45,034 nucleotides of DNA from Prevotella sp. (GCA_031273295.1 JAISSD010000243.1:1-45034); one strand, 5' to 3'; positions 15,085-24,598 are shown, numbered from the stretch's first letter. A program made the numbers and translations. Notes: generated by a model not told the origin, from the letters alone.

Positions 15085-16425
15085 ATGAAACTTTGGGAAA
15101 AAAGCGTTCAGGTAAATAAAGACGTCGAGTCTTATACAATAGGGCGCGATCGCTGTATGGATATCTATCTTGCCCCTTACGATATCCTTGGTTCCATGGC
15201 TCATATTACAATGCTTGAGTCGATAGGTCTGCTTGCCGGGGATGAATTGTCGATCCTCTTAAAAGAACTTAAAGCGATTTATCAAATAGCTGTCGAAGGC
15301 GCGTTTGAAATAGAGGAAGGCATTGAAGATGTTCATTCGCAAGTAGAACTGATGCTCGTCCGAAAACTGGGAGATGCAGGCAAGAAGATACATAGCGGAC
15401 GCTCGCGTAACGATCAGGTATTGGTCGATTTGAAGCTTTTTGCAAGAGACCGGATTCATGTGCTTGTTGATTCGGTTTCGGCATTAATAGACGTCCTGAT
15501 CTCGCAAAGTGAAAAGTACAAGGACGTCCTGATGCCGGGATATACCCATCTGCAAATAGCAATGCCTTCGTCATTCGGACTTTGGTTCGGAGCTTATGCG
15601 GAAAGTCTTGTGGATGATCTGCAGTTGCTTCTGGCCGCTTACAAGATATGTAACCGTAATCCCTTGGGTTCGGCCGCGGGATATGGTTCTTCATTTCCGC
15701 TCGACAGGCAAATGACTACCGATTTGTTAGGCTTCGATTCCATGAACTATAATGCGGTATATGCCCAGATGGGACGCGGTAAAATGGAACATACCGTTTC
15801 GTTTGCCATAGCAAGTATAGCCGGCACCTTGTCCAAACTTTCGTATGACGCCTGTTTATATAACAGTCAGAATTTCGGATTTATCAAGCTGGCAGATGAA
15901 TATACGACAGGATCGAGCATCATGCCTCATAAAAAAAATCCTGACGTTTTCGAACTTACACGGGCCAAATGCAACAAGTTGCAGGCATTGCCCAATGATA
16001 TTACATTGATCATGAATAACCTTCCTTCGGGATATTTCCGCGATTTGCAAATGATCAAAGAATTGTTCATTCCATCATTCGAAGAAATAAATGATTGCCT
16101 GCACATGGTGACGCGTATGATGAACGAGGTGAAAATAAACGAAAATATCCTTGACGATCCCAAATACCTCCTTATATTCAGTGTGGAAGAAGTCAACCGC
16201 CTTGTATTGGAGGGAACGCCTTTCCGCGAGGCGTACAAGCAAGTCGGCCTGAATATTGAAAAAGGCGATTTCAGCCATGACAGGAAAGTGCGCCATACGC
16301 ATCAAGGCAGTATAGGTAATTTATACAATGGCCATATAGATTTGTTGAAACAACAGATCATAGATCAATTCGATTTTGATAAAGTAATGTCGGCCGAGCA
16401 GGCATTGCTGGATTCTATTAACTGA
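15085..16425 (+). CDS. argH: Argininosuccinate lyase
   Basis: 446 residues from the ATG at 15085; a TTG directly before it is also possible. Splits argininosuccinate into arginine and fumarate. The fumarase-superfamily signature GSSIMPHKKNPD lies near residues 275-287, with HSQVELMLVRKLG and SGRSRNDQVLVDLKLF as further family blocks and the catalytic TH in GYTHLQIA. Third gene of the pyrE operon. Confidence 0.96.
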   Translation: MKLWEKSVQVNKDVESYTIGRDRCMDIYLAPYDILGSMAHITMLESIGLLAGDELSILLKELKAIYQIAVEGAFEIEEGIEDVHSQVELMLVRKLGDAGKKIHSGRSRNDQVLVDLKLFARDRIHVLVDSVSALIDVLISQSEKYKDVLMPGYTHLQIAMPSSFGLWFGAYAESLVDDLQLLLAAYKICNRNPLGSAAGYGSSFPLDRQMTTDLLGFDSMNYNAVYAQMGRGKMEHTVSFAIASIAGTLSKLSYDACLYNSQNFGFIKLADEYTTGSSIMPHKKNPDVFELTRAKCNKLQALPNDITLIMNNLPSGYFRDLQMIKELFIPSFEEINDCLHMVTRMMNEVKINENILDDPKYLLIFSVEEVNRLVLEGTPFREAYKQVGLNIEKGDFSHDRKVRHTHQGSIGNLYNGHIDLLKQQIIDQFDFDKVMSAEQALLDSIN

Positions 16426-16436
16426 TCCCGATATTA

Positions 16437-17681
16437 ATGCAAGAAAAAAGTTCTCTTGATATGGAAGATTCGGAAATAATACTGGCTAGTCTGTCGGGAG
16501 AGGATAAACCCGGTGTGACAGCCGCCCTGACAGCCGTATTGGCGAAACATGATGCGAACATTCTTGATATAGGTCAGGCCAACATTCATCACTCGCTGTC
16601 GCTGGCGATAATGTTTGAAGCAAAAAATGCGGGCGAAGTTATCAAAGACCTCCTGTTTAAAGCGACGAAAGTAGGAGTTGTTATTCGTTTTTCGCCTGTC
16701 AGCAAAGAAGAATACATGCGCTGGGTATGTTTGCAAGGAACAAAGAACCGCTACATTGTGACATTGTTGGGGCGCGCCTTGAATCCCGGCCAGATCTCTG
16801 CCGTGGCGCAAATAAGTCAGAAATACGGTCTTAATATTGAAAAGATAATCAGACTCACCGGTCGCGTGCCTCTTGAAACCGAGGAGCGTCCGAGCCGTTC
16901 GTGTATAGAGCTGGCAATAAGAGGTTCGGTAGACGATGTGCAGCAATTGAAACACGACTTTATGAAACTGGCCGACGAGCAAGGCATTGATATTGCTTTT
17001 CAGGTAGAAAGCATGTATCGCCGTATGCGCCGTCTTATTTGTTTCGATATGGATTCCACGCTGATTCAGACAGAGGTGATAGATGAACTGGCCGAGCGAG
17101 CGGGAGTAGGGAACGAAGTAAGAGCCATCACCGAATCGGCCATGCGCGGAGAGATTGATTTTTCTGAAAGTTTCAAGAAAAGAGTTGGCCTGCTGAAAGG
17201 CCTTGACGAATCGGTGATGAAAGAAATCGCTGAAAATCTTCCTATTACGGAAGGTATGACCCGCCTTATCCGTATCTTGAAAAAGAGCGGATGTAAACTG
17301 GCGATACTGTCGGGCGGATTTACCTATTTCGGTAATTACCTGAAAGAGAGATACGGCTTCGATTACGTGTATGCCAATGAGCTGGAGATAGCAGACGGTA
17401 AACTTACCGGAAACTATGTGGGCGACATCGTAGACGGCAAACGCAAAGCCGAATTGCTTCGTTTATTAGCCCAGGTTGAAAAGGTTGATATGCGCCAGAC
17501 TGTGGCGGTCGGAGACGGAGCGAATGATTTGCCTATGCTGGGTATTGCCGGGCTGGGTATAGCCTTCCATGCAAAGCCAAAAGTGAAAGCGAACGCAAAA
17601 CAGTCGTTATCCACTGTGGGACTGGATGGTATCCTTTATTTTCTGGGATACAGGGATTCCATGCTTGCGGGAGAAGATTAA
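16437..17681 (+). CDS. serB: Phosphoserine phosphatase with N-terminal ACT domains
   Basis: 414 residues. Residues ~12-90 and ~105-190 are two ACT-type regulatory domains (LASLSGEDKPGVTAALTAVL). The HAD phosphatase domain starts at DMDST (204-208), whose first Asp is the nucleophile; motif II is ILSGGF and the Mg-binding VGDGANDLPML lies near the C-terminus. Completes serine synthesis from phosphoserine. Follows argH by 11 bases, so probably the last gene of the operon; no strong terminator was found. Confidence 0.96.
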   Translation: MQEKSSLDMEDSEIILASLSGEDKPGVTAALTAVLAKHDANILDIGQANIHHSLSLAIMFEAKNAGEVIKDLLFKATKVGVVIRFSPVSKEEYMRWVCLQGTKNRYIVTLLGRALNPGQISAVAQISQKYGLNIEKIIRLTGRVPLETEERPSRSCIELAIRGSVDDVQQLKHDFMKLADEQGIDIAFQVESMYRRMRRLICFDMDSTLIQTEVIDELAERAGVGNEVRAITESAMRGEIDFSESFKKRVGLLKGLDESVMKEIAENLPITEGMTRLIRILKKSGCKLAILSGGFTYFGNYLKERYGFDYVYANELEIADGKLTGNYVGDIVDGKRKAELLRLLAQVEKVDMRQTVAVGDGANDLPMLGIAGLGIAFHAKPKVKANAKQSLSTVGLDGILYFLGYRDSMLAGED

Positions 17682-17863
17682 GCGATGAAAGACCCGGAAA
17701 CCGTCTGAAATAGAAATTCGCGATATGGCATTGACTCTCAAAACTCAACTTCAAACTATCTGCTACTTGTTTGTATGGCGATGAAAAACAAATAACCTGT
17801 AACAGCAAACCTTGACATGATGCAATTATTTGCAGGCAGGGTTGCATTTCGTTACGGTATGCC

Positions 17864-17920
17864 GCCAGGGCTGAAAGCCTTCCGTTCGACATAGCATGTC
17901 GGGTGAAATGAACATGCCCG
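17864..17920. repeat. Dispersed intergenic repeat, left inverted copy
   Basis: GGGCTGAAAGCC ... CATGTCGGGTGAAATGAACA ... TGCCCG. The reverse complement matches 19509-19573, so the ATPase gene lies between inverted copies. Internal hairpin potential (CATGT / ACATG, CGGG / CCCG). The rest of 17682-17966 shows no gene. Confidence 0.75.
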
Positions 17921-17966
17921 GAAAAGTCAAATAATTCCGAATATTTCGATCATTTATTGTCTTTTG

Positions 17967-19256
17967 TCAGATACAGAAAGCCGCGTATAAGGGTACTGAT
18001 TTTATTCCGTTCTCAAAACCAAAATTCTTTTTGGATATTCGGATACCATAAGCGCATTTATATTTCATCATAAAAACATTCATGCTTTTGGAACGAACTC
18101 GCAGACCGGCTTTTACTTCGACCGGAATAACGTCAACTCCTTTCTGAATCACAAAATCAACTTCGGCTGTATTATCATTCTTCCAATAAAGCAACGGGAT
18201 GAGATTGGCTGCAAAGGTCTGTGCTACATAATTTTCAGCAATGGCTCCTAAAAATGTATTTTCTGTTTCAAGAGGAGAAAGAATGGCTTGCGCCACCATT
18301 CCCGACTGCATGGCAAGCATGCCCGTATCCGACATGTACAGTTTAAAATCGCTTAAATCAATATACACTTTAACAGGCATAACGCCATGTGTTGTTTTCT
18401 GGCATTTAAGAACAACACCTGCGTATTTGAGCCATTCTATAGACTCGCCAAAAATGGTAACGCTTCCGCCTTTTTGCACAACGCTATATTGGAATTTATG
18501 ATTCTCTTTTGCCAATTGGGCAGGAATGGATTCATAGCAAGCGCGTATCTTGACGCTTGTAGAAGGCTCTGCATATTTTGCCATATCGGCAATATATTCG
18601 TTCAGAATCCTGTTTTGGACATCGGCAACCGCAACAAAGCTATTCGTGTTTATAAATTCTTTGACAGCGGCAGGCATACCACCAACGATCAAGTATTGAT
18701 TATAAAAATCTATAGCCATTGAGTGTACGTCCAATGGCGCATTGGATTCATAATGTTTACGGATCAGTTCTGCAAAGTTTTCTCTTCCCAATGCCCATAA
18801 AAATTCCTCAAAATCCATTGGGAACAGGGTTGCTTCATTGACTTTTCCTACCGGAAAAGAGTATTTTTCCCGGTTTATAGCTACGCCAAGCAAGGATCCG
18901 GCGGCGACGATATGATATTCGGGAACTTGCTCGCAAAAATATTTCAGCGAGGCAAGAGCTCTTTCGCAAGCCTGAATTTCGTCCAGAACAATAAGCGTCT
19001 TGCCCGGGATGATACGTTGTGAGTGTGCGGATTCCAAATACCGGATAATAGCCGCAGGAGTGAGGCTTTCGTCAAACTTTTTTACCAAAGGTTTATCTAT
19101 TTCAAGATTGACAATAATATAGTTGTCAAACTCTTGTTTGCCGAACTCTTGTAAAATATAGCTTTTTCCTACCTGACGCGCCCCATTAACAATTAGCGGC
19201 ATCCTGCCGGCTCTGTCTTTCCAACTGACTAATTCATCATATATCTTTCTTTTCAT
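17967..19256 (-). CDS. AAA ATPase with C-terminal DUF4143
   Basis: 429 residues from the ATG at 19256. An upstream ATG (19283) overlaps the -7 box and should not be transcribed. Walker A GARQVGKS at residues 25-32, Walker B in TLIVLDEIQ, sensor AAGSLLGVAI, then a DUF4143 region (ending near FVIQKGVDVIPVEVKAG), which has a PD-(D/E)xK-like EVK core. These solitary ATPases are common in Bacteroidales genomes; their role is unsettled (substrate targeting, toxin-like or mobile functions have been suggested). Stands alone, between inverted repeats. Confidence 0.9.
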   Translation of the reverse strand: MKRKIYDELVSWKDRAGRMPLIVNGARQVGKSYILQEFGKQEFDNYIIVNLEIDKPLVKKFDESLTPAAIIRYLESAHSQRIIPGKTLIVLDEIQACERALASLKYFCEQVPEYHIVAAGSLLGVAINREKYSFPVGKVNEATLFPMDFEEFLWALGRENFAELIRKHYESNAPLDVHSMAIDFYNQYLIVGGMPAAVKEFINTNSFVAVADVQNRILNEYIADMAKYAEPSTSVKIRACYESIPAQLAKENHKFQYSVVQKGGSVTIFGESIEWLKYAGVVLKCQKTTHGVMPVKVYIDLSDFKLYMSDTGMLAMQSGMVAQAILSPLETENTFLGAIAENYVAQTFAANLIPLLYWKNDNTAEVDFVIQKGVDVIPVEVKAGLRVRSKSMNVFMMKYKCAYGIRISKKNFGFENGIKSVPLYAAFCI

Positions 19257-19272
19257 TGCCTTGTGTTTTTTG

Positions 19273-19280
19273 CAAATATA
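19273..19280 (-). promoter_or_regulatory. -7 box TATATTTG for the DUF4143 ATPase gene
   Basis: Perfect TAnnTTTG on the minus strand. A start about 7 bases on, near 19266, supports the ATG at 19256 with a very short leader. Confidence 0.55.
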
Positions 19281-19508
19281 CACTTATCTGTGGAAAAATA
19301 AAAATATTTCATACTTTTCCATAGATAAAATACAAATTGCACTCCAATGATTTTTGCATGCTTCTTTAATCGAGAGAAATGTAACTACCCAGGTACCATG
19401 AAAAAGATTGCAAACGATTGCATATTACAAAAGGATAATTGCATTTGTATTATGGAAGAGAAGAAAGGCGCATTTGACTACGTCGAACTGACGTTTCAAA
19501 TTAATTGT

Positions 19509-19573
19509 CGGGCATGCTCATTTCACCCGACATGTTATGTTGAGCTGGGATATGGAAAACTTTCAGCCTTGGC
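19509..19573. repeat. Dispersed intergenic repeat, right inverted copy
   Basis: CGGGCATGCTCATTTCACCC, then GACATGTTATGTTGA, and CTTTCAGCCTTGGC; differs from the left copy at a few positions in the first ~34 bases and then by a small insertion. A 92-codon ORF across it (19347-19625) is not supported as a gene. Confidence 0.75.
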
Positions 19574-19660
19574 CTGCCAGCTCTGTATGGGGTGCGTCGC
19601 TCGGCAGAACGTAACCAAGGCATGACGAACAGGCTGTTATTAATTATTTATTTCTCATGC

Positions 19661-20878
19661 CTATATAACTAAAGCCTGTCTGTCCAGCTTCAATCTATCG
19701 GCCATTGCTTTCCCTAACAAAATACAGGCGTCGTATGTATCGTGGCGCATAGCCTGACGCATCTCTACCGGCTCGCCAATCACTTCGAACTTGGTATCCA
19801 AAGCAAACTGAGCCAAACGTTTCACGGCTGCTCCCGCCCATGTGAACGAACCGAAGTAACCGAAATAACGATGTTTCATATCCCTGCCTTCTATCTTCGA
19901 CAACAGGTATTCCACTTCGGGAAACAACTTGTTATTGTATGTGGGCGAACCTACAATCAGCCCCTTGTATTTGAAAATATCACGGATAATATAGGAATGC
20001 GAACGTTTTGACACATTGTGCAGGATCACTTCCCTGATCCCCTGCATGGCCAGTTCACGGGCTACGGTTTCCGCCATCTGTTCCGTATTTCCGTACATGC
20101 TTCCATAAGCTATGACCACACCTTCATCGCCTTCGTAACGGCTGAGCCTGTCGTAAATGGAAATCACTTTTTCGATTTGCTCGCCGGTTGTCCATACAGG
20201 CCCGTGGGTAGAACAGATCATCTTTATATCCAGCGCAGCCAGCTTTTCCAATGCCTTCTGTACCGGAGAGCCGAATTTACCCACCACGTTGGAGTAATAG
20301 CGTATCATTTCGTCGTAATAACGATTCGGACGCAGCTGCGTATCGGTTATGCCGCCATCCAGTGTGCCGAATGTGCCGAAAGCGTCTCCCGAAAAGATAA
20401 TCTTGTCGGTAGTATCATACGTCATCATGGTTTCGGGCCAATGCACCATCGGAGTAAGATAAAACACAAGATCATGTTTGCCGAGAGACAGGCAGCCACC
20501 GTCTTCAACTATCGTTACCCCGTCTTTTATACCATAAAAGCCCTGCAGCATATCAGCCGTACGCTTGTTACCCACAATCTGCACATCCGGATACCTGTTT
20601 TTCAACAAGCCGAGAGAACCGGAATGGTCAGGCTCCATGTGATTGATAATGACGTAATCGAGAGGCTTTCCGGCCAATGCGATTTCCAGTTTGTGAAAGA
20701 AAATATCGGAATAACAAATGTCGACAGTATCGAACAATGCCGTTTTTTCATCTGTAACAAGATACGAGTTATAGGAAATTCCTTCGGGCAAAGGCCACAG
20801 ATTTTCAAAAAGATGCCTGGCGCGGTCATTTACGCCGATATAGAACAAGTCGTCTTTTATGGAAACCGGTTTTAACAT
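19661..20878 (-). CDS. A-type flavoprotein (flavodiiron protein)
   Basis: 405 residues, a two-domain flavodiiron protein. The metallo-beta-lactamase-like diiron domain carries HMEPDH (His80, Glu82, Asp84, His85), VHW near 147, SGDAFG and CSTHGP as further iron ligands. The C-terminal flavodoxin domain starts at VIAYGSMYGNTEQMAETVA. It reduces O2 to water or NO to N2O, protecting an anaerobe. Downstream of lgt by 26 bases on the same strand. Confidence 0.95.
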   Translation of the reverse strand: MLKPVSIKDDLFYIGVNDRARHLFENLWPLPEGISYNSYLVTDEKTALFDTVDICYSDIFFHKLEIALAGKPLDYVIINHMEPDHSGSLGLLKNRYPDVQIVGNKRTADMLQGFYGIKDGVTIVEDGGCLSLGKHDLVFYLTPMVHWPETMMTYDTTDKIIFSGDAFGTFGTLDGGITDTQLRPNRYYDEMIRYYSNVVGKFGSPVQKALEKLAALDIKMICSTHGPVWTTGEQIEKVISIYDRLSRYEGDEGVVIAYGSMYGNTEQMAETVARELAMQGIREVILHNVSKRSHSYIIRDIFKYKGLIVGSPTYNNKLFPEVEYLLSKIEGRDMKHRYFGYFGSFTWAGAAVKRLAQFALDTKFEVIGEPVEMRQAMRHDTYDACILLGKAMADRLKLDRQALVI

Positions 20879-20904
20879 GCTATCTGTATTAAGCGATTAT
20901 TATT

Positions 20905-21957
20905 TTATTTCTTTTTTAGGTTATCAGTCTTGGTCGCCATATCCGCTATCGGTTCTTCTTTTGTAAGGGCGCCATATACCAGCCATATTCCCCAAACGAT
21001 AAACGGAATGCTGAGCAACTGTCCCATATTGACGCCGAATGTGTTTACCATTTCCACCTCGAACTGTTCCTGTATATTCTTGATAAATTCTATACAGAAT
21101 CTTGAAAAGAAAATGCCAATCAAGGATATTCCCAGAATAAGCCCCGTTTTATCCTTCGCGTTGGTCTTGTAATACAGGTACAGCCCCAAACCGAATATAA
21201 ACAAATAGACAAGCGCTTCGTATATCTGTGTGGGGTGGCAAGGCAATTCACCCGAACCTCCCATGCCAGGCAGCTTGCGCCACTTGGGGTCTTCTGTAAA
21301 ATTGAAGCCCCAAGGCAAGGTTGTGGGGCCTCCGTATATTTCGGAGTTCATCAGATTACCCAGACGTATGGATGCGGCCCCTATTGCAACCCCGACCACA
21401 AGGCGGTCTAAAGTCCGGATGGCAGTCGGATAAGCCGTGTACAACATGGCGATACAAACGCCAACGGACAATCCCATGAATGCAATCCCCAGATTTGCGT
21501 CAAGACTGGCAGGACTGAAAATATATCCGCCAATCCCTCCGGTAACCAAACCCGAGAAAGCTCCGATTGTTATATATTTCCAGTTTTGTTTCTTTTTGGT
21601 TATGCGCAATGAATAAAGACATACGCCTATAACCATGCCTATAGCCCCTCCGTGACTGGCCAACCCGCCTTGCCACACCTGAACAAGACTAACCGGATTC
21701 GACAGGTATTCCAAAGGGGCGTAAAACAGGCAATGACCCAGACGCGCGCCTATTATAAGGCCTGTCAACACATGCAGGAAGAGCGAATCGAAACTTTTTT
21801 CCGGAAGTTTTTCCGACTTGTACATCCTCTGCACAACCATTGTAGTGAAAAGAACCCCGGCGGCCCATAAAATGCCATACCAGCGGATTTCTCTTCCAAA
21901 CAGTGAAAATGCTTCGGGTTCCACATCCCATGTTATGAATGAAAGCATATCAAGCAT
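20905..21957 (-). CDS. lgt: Prolipoprotein diacylglyceryl transferase
   Basis: 350 residues, longer than the ~280 of the enterobacterial enzyme because of extended loops and a C-terminal tail. Transfers diacylglycerol from phosphatidylglycerol to the lipobox Cys of prolipoproteins at the inner membrane. Family motifs: GGLASHGGAIGM, RLGNLMNSEIYG, and HPTQIYEALVY; seven membrane helices expected. It serves the SusD, FKBP and fimbrillin lipoproteins seen in this window. The start could also be the Met three codons later. Confidence 0.95.
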   Translation of the reverse strand: MLDMLSFITWDVEPEAFSLFGREIRWYGILWAAGVLFTTMVVQRMYKSEKLPEKSFDSLFLHVLTGLIIGARLGHCLFYAPLEYLSNPVSLVQVWQGGLASHGGAIGMVIGVCLYSLRITKKKQNWKYITIGAFSGLVTGGIGGYIFSPASLDANLGIAFMGLSVGVCIAMLYTAYPTAIRTLDRLVVGVAIGAASIRLGNLMNSEIYGGPTTLPWGFNFTEDPKWRKLPGMGGSGELPCHPTQIYEALVYLFIFGLGLYLYYKTNAKDKTGLILGISLIGIFFSRFCIEFIKNIQEQFEVEMVNTFGVNMGQLLSIPFIVWGIWLVYGALTKEEPIADMATKTDNLKKK

Positions 21958-22007
21958 ACTAAATTATATTAGAGTTTATTCACAAGCTATTTCTATTTTT
22001 CGGATTA

Positions 22008-22038
22008 CAAACTTACATGAAATTCTTCGATTTACAAG
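22008..22038 (-). promoter_or_regulatory. Promoter of the lgt-flavodiiron operon
   Basis: On the minus strand CTTG (22035-22038), 19 bases, TAAGTTTG (22008-22015); predicted start near 22002, about 45 bases before lgt. Confidence 0.65.
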
Positions 22039-22099
22039 CGCATGCGATAAAAATCAATACCACCCGCCCTTTATCCCCCTCCTGTCTGCAAAGCGCCAT

Positions 22100-22500
22100 A
22101 CCATTTGGCCGGAGCGCTGTTTTTGCACACAGACGACGCGGATTGAACGGACGAACGCAGATTGTAGACGGTGAGTTTCGCATCCCCTAATCGTTTTATT
22201 GGGGGTAAATGCGTTCCGATAACAAACACGAACAATCCGGTTCGGGCGCACATACAGGTTTAGGTGCACAGACAGGTTCGCCCCTACGTTGACAATGATG
22301 GCATAAAATCGTTTGATCTCCGGCGCAAAATAATGATGTGTAACGCATGGGTATTTAAATACGGGAGCGTCAGGCATTGCTGTTCGTATTTCAAGCTCAA
22401 CAGGTCTTCGGGGAATAATGTTCGCCGGAAGAGAGGGGGATACGGCAGGCGTAAAAGAAATACTTCACAACTTCTTGTGGCGGTGCTGTAAAGATGAAAT
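22100..22500. other. Intergenic region with dispersed repeat sequence, no gene
   Basis: Contains repeated CACAGACAGGTTCGCCCCTA and a related GCGCACATACAGGTTTAGGT (about 22227-22292), the GTAGGGGCGAAC-type intergenic repeat. ORFs on both strands here lack a plausible protein. Confidence 0.5.
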
Positions 22501-22547
22501 TTGACATAAAAAAACAAAAATATACAAGATACTATTTTATAGGAAAC

Positions 22548-23192
22548 TTATGGCAATGTTTTTAAATAATCACTTGTATTTTTTGTTAGAAAGCTTTTCA
22601 AAGGGTCTAAAGCAGAGCTGGCCATATCCCAATACTCGGCATTGTCAAAAAGAAAATCTTTATTTTTGAACCTCTCCCTGTCTTTATTACTCTTCTTCAT
22701 TACATCAATGTAGGCAAATACTTTCGACTTGCGTAGAGGAGTATTATACAATTGAATCTTTGTTTTCGGATCTTTATGACTTTCTATACAATTCTGAAAA
22801 CGATTAAAGCAATCAAATACGCCACTATGTTTCTTATTGATCATTTGTTCCAATAATGTTTCAAAGTTCCCATTATCTTTATGATTAGGAAACAAGAAAT
22901 ATTCAAAAGAAATACTATTATCAGTTTTCTGTTCTTCTAAATATTTACATCTTTCAGAAAATCCACCGAATGTTTTAGAGGGATCATCTGTATCAAAAAT
23001 AACAAGATTTATCCCTGTATTCTGATCCGTATTTTCTTGAAAACTATTTATAAGTAATGGAATTTTAGTAAAACCTTGCGTTACCACTATTTGTAATAAT
23101 GATAAATGCTTTGTATCAATAAGCTCCAGATATTCGATATACTTCTCAATAAATGCCTTGTCACTATCTCCTTCTACAAATATTTGTATCAT
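22548..23192 (-). CDS. TOPRIM-like (DUF3226-type) protein, partner of the ATPase upstream
   Basis: 214 residues. N-terminal IFVEGDSDKAFI gives the TOPRIM-type Glu (residue 7). FDTDD (66-70) follows after the second strand, and FLFPNHKDNGNFETLLEQM matches the DUF3226 pattern of a Pro, a Gly and an acidic helix. TOPRIM domains of this kind are the nuclease or effector half of OLD-like, AbiL-like and PARIS-like systems. Its ATG lies 2 bases after the stop of the ATPase gene, so they are co-translated. Markedly AT-rich compared with lgt. The exact family needs a profile search. Confidence 0.7.
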   Translation of the reverse strand: MIQIFVEGDSDKAFIEKYIEYLELIDTKHLSLLQIVVTQGFTKIPLLINSFQENTDQNTGINLVIFDTDDPSKTFGGFSERCKYLEEQKTDNSISFEYFLFPNHKDNGNFETLLEQMINKKHSGVFDCFNRFQNCIESHKDPKTKIQLYNTPLRKSKVFAYIDVMKKSNKDRERFKNKDFLFDNAEYWDMASSALDPLKSFLTKNTSDYLKTLP

Positions 23193-23194
23193 AT

Positions 23195-24295
23195 CTACCT
23201 TATTTCGTGTTCAGCAGTTATAGCATATTCAAATTTTTCAAAATCATACTTATATGCAATCAGATTATCATCTTCAGCTTTTCGAAGTCTATAACACATA
23301 GTCTCTTTTTGAAAATGAATATTTTGATCTTCTTCCAAAACATTCTTTAATGCTTTCAAGGAATCAATATTATGAGTGGTAGCATATAATTGGACATTAA
23401 ATTGCTCCGCTGTACTTAAGATTGTTTGCCATAGAGTAGACATTGAAGAATGATGCAGTCCGTTATCTATTTCATCTATAAATAGATTGCCTCCTTGACA
23501 CTTGTACAGGTACACAATAATTGAAAGAAGCCGCCTTATACCATCTCCTAAAACTTCTATTGGAACCATTTTATCAATTCCAACATCAACATAAACTCGA
23601 AATTGAATTATAGCTATATCTTTTATCCGGGGTTCTATCTCTTGCAAACTCGACAAGATAATATTTTTTTTCTTGTCCTTTATGATTGATGATAAATCTT
23701 TAATGGGAAATGAAAAAATAGACTTGGAACCAAGATAAGATCCTTTATATTTCTCGTCATAGATAGCAGTATTTCCATCTTTAGTTGTTATATTCCCCGC
23801 CCTTGCATGAGTTTCAGGATCATCTGAATCATTATGTTCCTCCAATATATTAATATACTCTTTTCTAGAAGATTTGGATTCTATTTCAAATTCGTAGATA
23901 ATTCTATTTAATTTTTGTTTACTTTGGGTAGATAGAACGCCATTTGAGTCTGCGATTTCAAATATTTCGCCCCAAAGAGGGCGTATTACTAAATTTCGCT
24001 TTTCTTTAGATGTTAAATCCAAGCCTTGAATATTTATTGGTTTATTAAAATCCAGATTGTAAAAATTGATAGACGAGACGCCTTCAAAATCAGTAAAGCC
24101 ACATTCTCTAAAACTATTTATACTGTAAAATAAATAAGGATTTGATATTCCACTCAACATAAATATAGCATCAAGAACGCTTGTCTTTCCACAATTATTC
24201 TTTCCGACAAATAAGTTGACTCGCTTACCCAAGGAATCGATATCACAGTGTCTAATCCCTCGAAACTGATCTATTATAACTTTGCTGAATGCCAT
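23195..24295 (-). CDS. AAA/ABC-type ATPase of a putative two-gene defence system
   Basis: 366 residues, SMC/OLD-like ATPase (AAA_15/AAA_21 type). Walker A GKNNCGKT at 31-38 after the KVIIDQFRGIRHCDI strand; ABC signature region GDGIRR near 250; Walker B FIDEID at 272-277; H-loop ATTHNIDSL near 306-314. It lacks a fused nuclease; the TOPRIM-like protein encoded next supplies it. Very AT-rich, close to a tRNA gene. Known pairs with this plan are anti-phage (OLD-family, AbiL, PARIS); which one, if any, is inference. Confidence 0.8.
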   Translation of the reverse strand: MAFSKVIIDQFRGIRHCDIDSLGKRVNLFVGKNNCGKTSVLDAIFMLSGISNPYLFYSINSFRECGFTDFEGVSSINFYNLDFNKPINIQGLDLTSKEKRNLVIRPLWGEIFEIADSNGVLSTQSKQKLNRIIYEFEIESKSSRKEYINILEEHNDSDDPETHARAGNITTKDGNTAIYDEKYKGSYLGSKSIFSFPIKDLSSIIKDKKKNIILSSLQEIEPRIKDIAIIQFRVYVDVGIDKMVPIEVLGDGIRRLLSIIVYLYKCQGGNLFIDEIDNGLHHSSMSTLWQTILSTAEQFNVQLYATTHNIDSLKALKNVLEEDQNIHFQKETMCYRLRKAEDDNLIAYKYDFEKFEYAITAEHEIR

Positions 24296-24441
24296 TTTAT
24301 TAACTTAATAATTATACCAAATCCTAGTGCATAACAAAAATAATATTTTTTATAATATACTCGCTTGCAAAGATGATATAATTAGCCTTTCTCAAAATAT
24401 TCCGGTTGAGTTTTTTGTTTCAAGAAAAAACACATATTGAA

Positions 24442-24475
24442 AAAACCTTGACTTCCTACCGAAAATCAAGGTTTT
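24442..24475 (-). terminator. Terminator of tRNA-Lys (may be bidirectional)
   Basis: 10-bp perfect stem AAAACCTTGA / TCAAGGTTTT with a 14-base loop, about 25 bases beyond the tRNA 3' end; A/T runs on both sides. Confidence 0.7.
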
Positions 24476-24499
24476 ACTTCTTCTTACATCATTTGCCCG

Positions 24500-24572
24500 T
24501 GATCCCGCTGGGGCTCGAACCCAGGACCCCATCATTAAAAGTGATGTGCTCTACCAGCTGAGCTACGGAATC
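24500..24572 (-). tRNA. tRNA-Lys (UUU)
   Basis: 73 bases on the minus strand. Acceptor GATTCCG pairs with CGGGATC (one G-T); D arm GCTCAGCTGGTAGAGC; anticodon stem CATCA-CTTTTAA-TGATG with anticodon TTT; T arm CTGGGTTCGAGCCCCAG. The discriminator is A and CCA is not encoded. Confidence 0.97.
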
Positions 24573-24598
24573 TTCCCGTTGCTTTATTAAAGCGAGTG

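Noticed and set aside
19347-19625. 92-codon plus-strand ORF
   Set aside because: Its 3' half is the dispersed repeat copy and the 5' half has no recognisable protein; at best the start of a small gene cut by the repeat.
22054-22377. 107-codon minus-strand ORF
   Set aside because: Runs through GTAGGGGCGAAC-type intergenic repeat; atypical composition and no promoter.
24500-24572. tRNA-Lys as an integration site with an att duplication at the far side of the ATPase/TOPRIM pair
   Set aside because: No copy of the tRNA 3' end was seen near 22.3-22.6 kb and there is no integrase gene, so site-specific integration is not supported.
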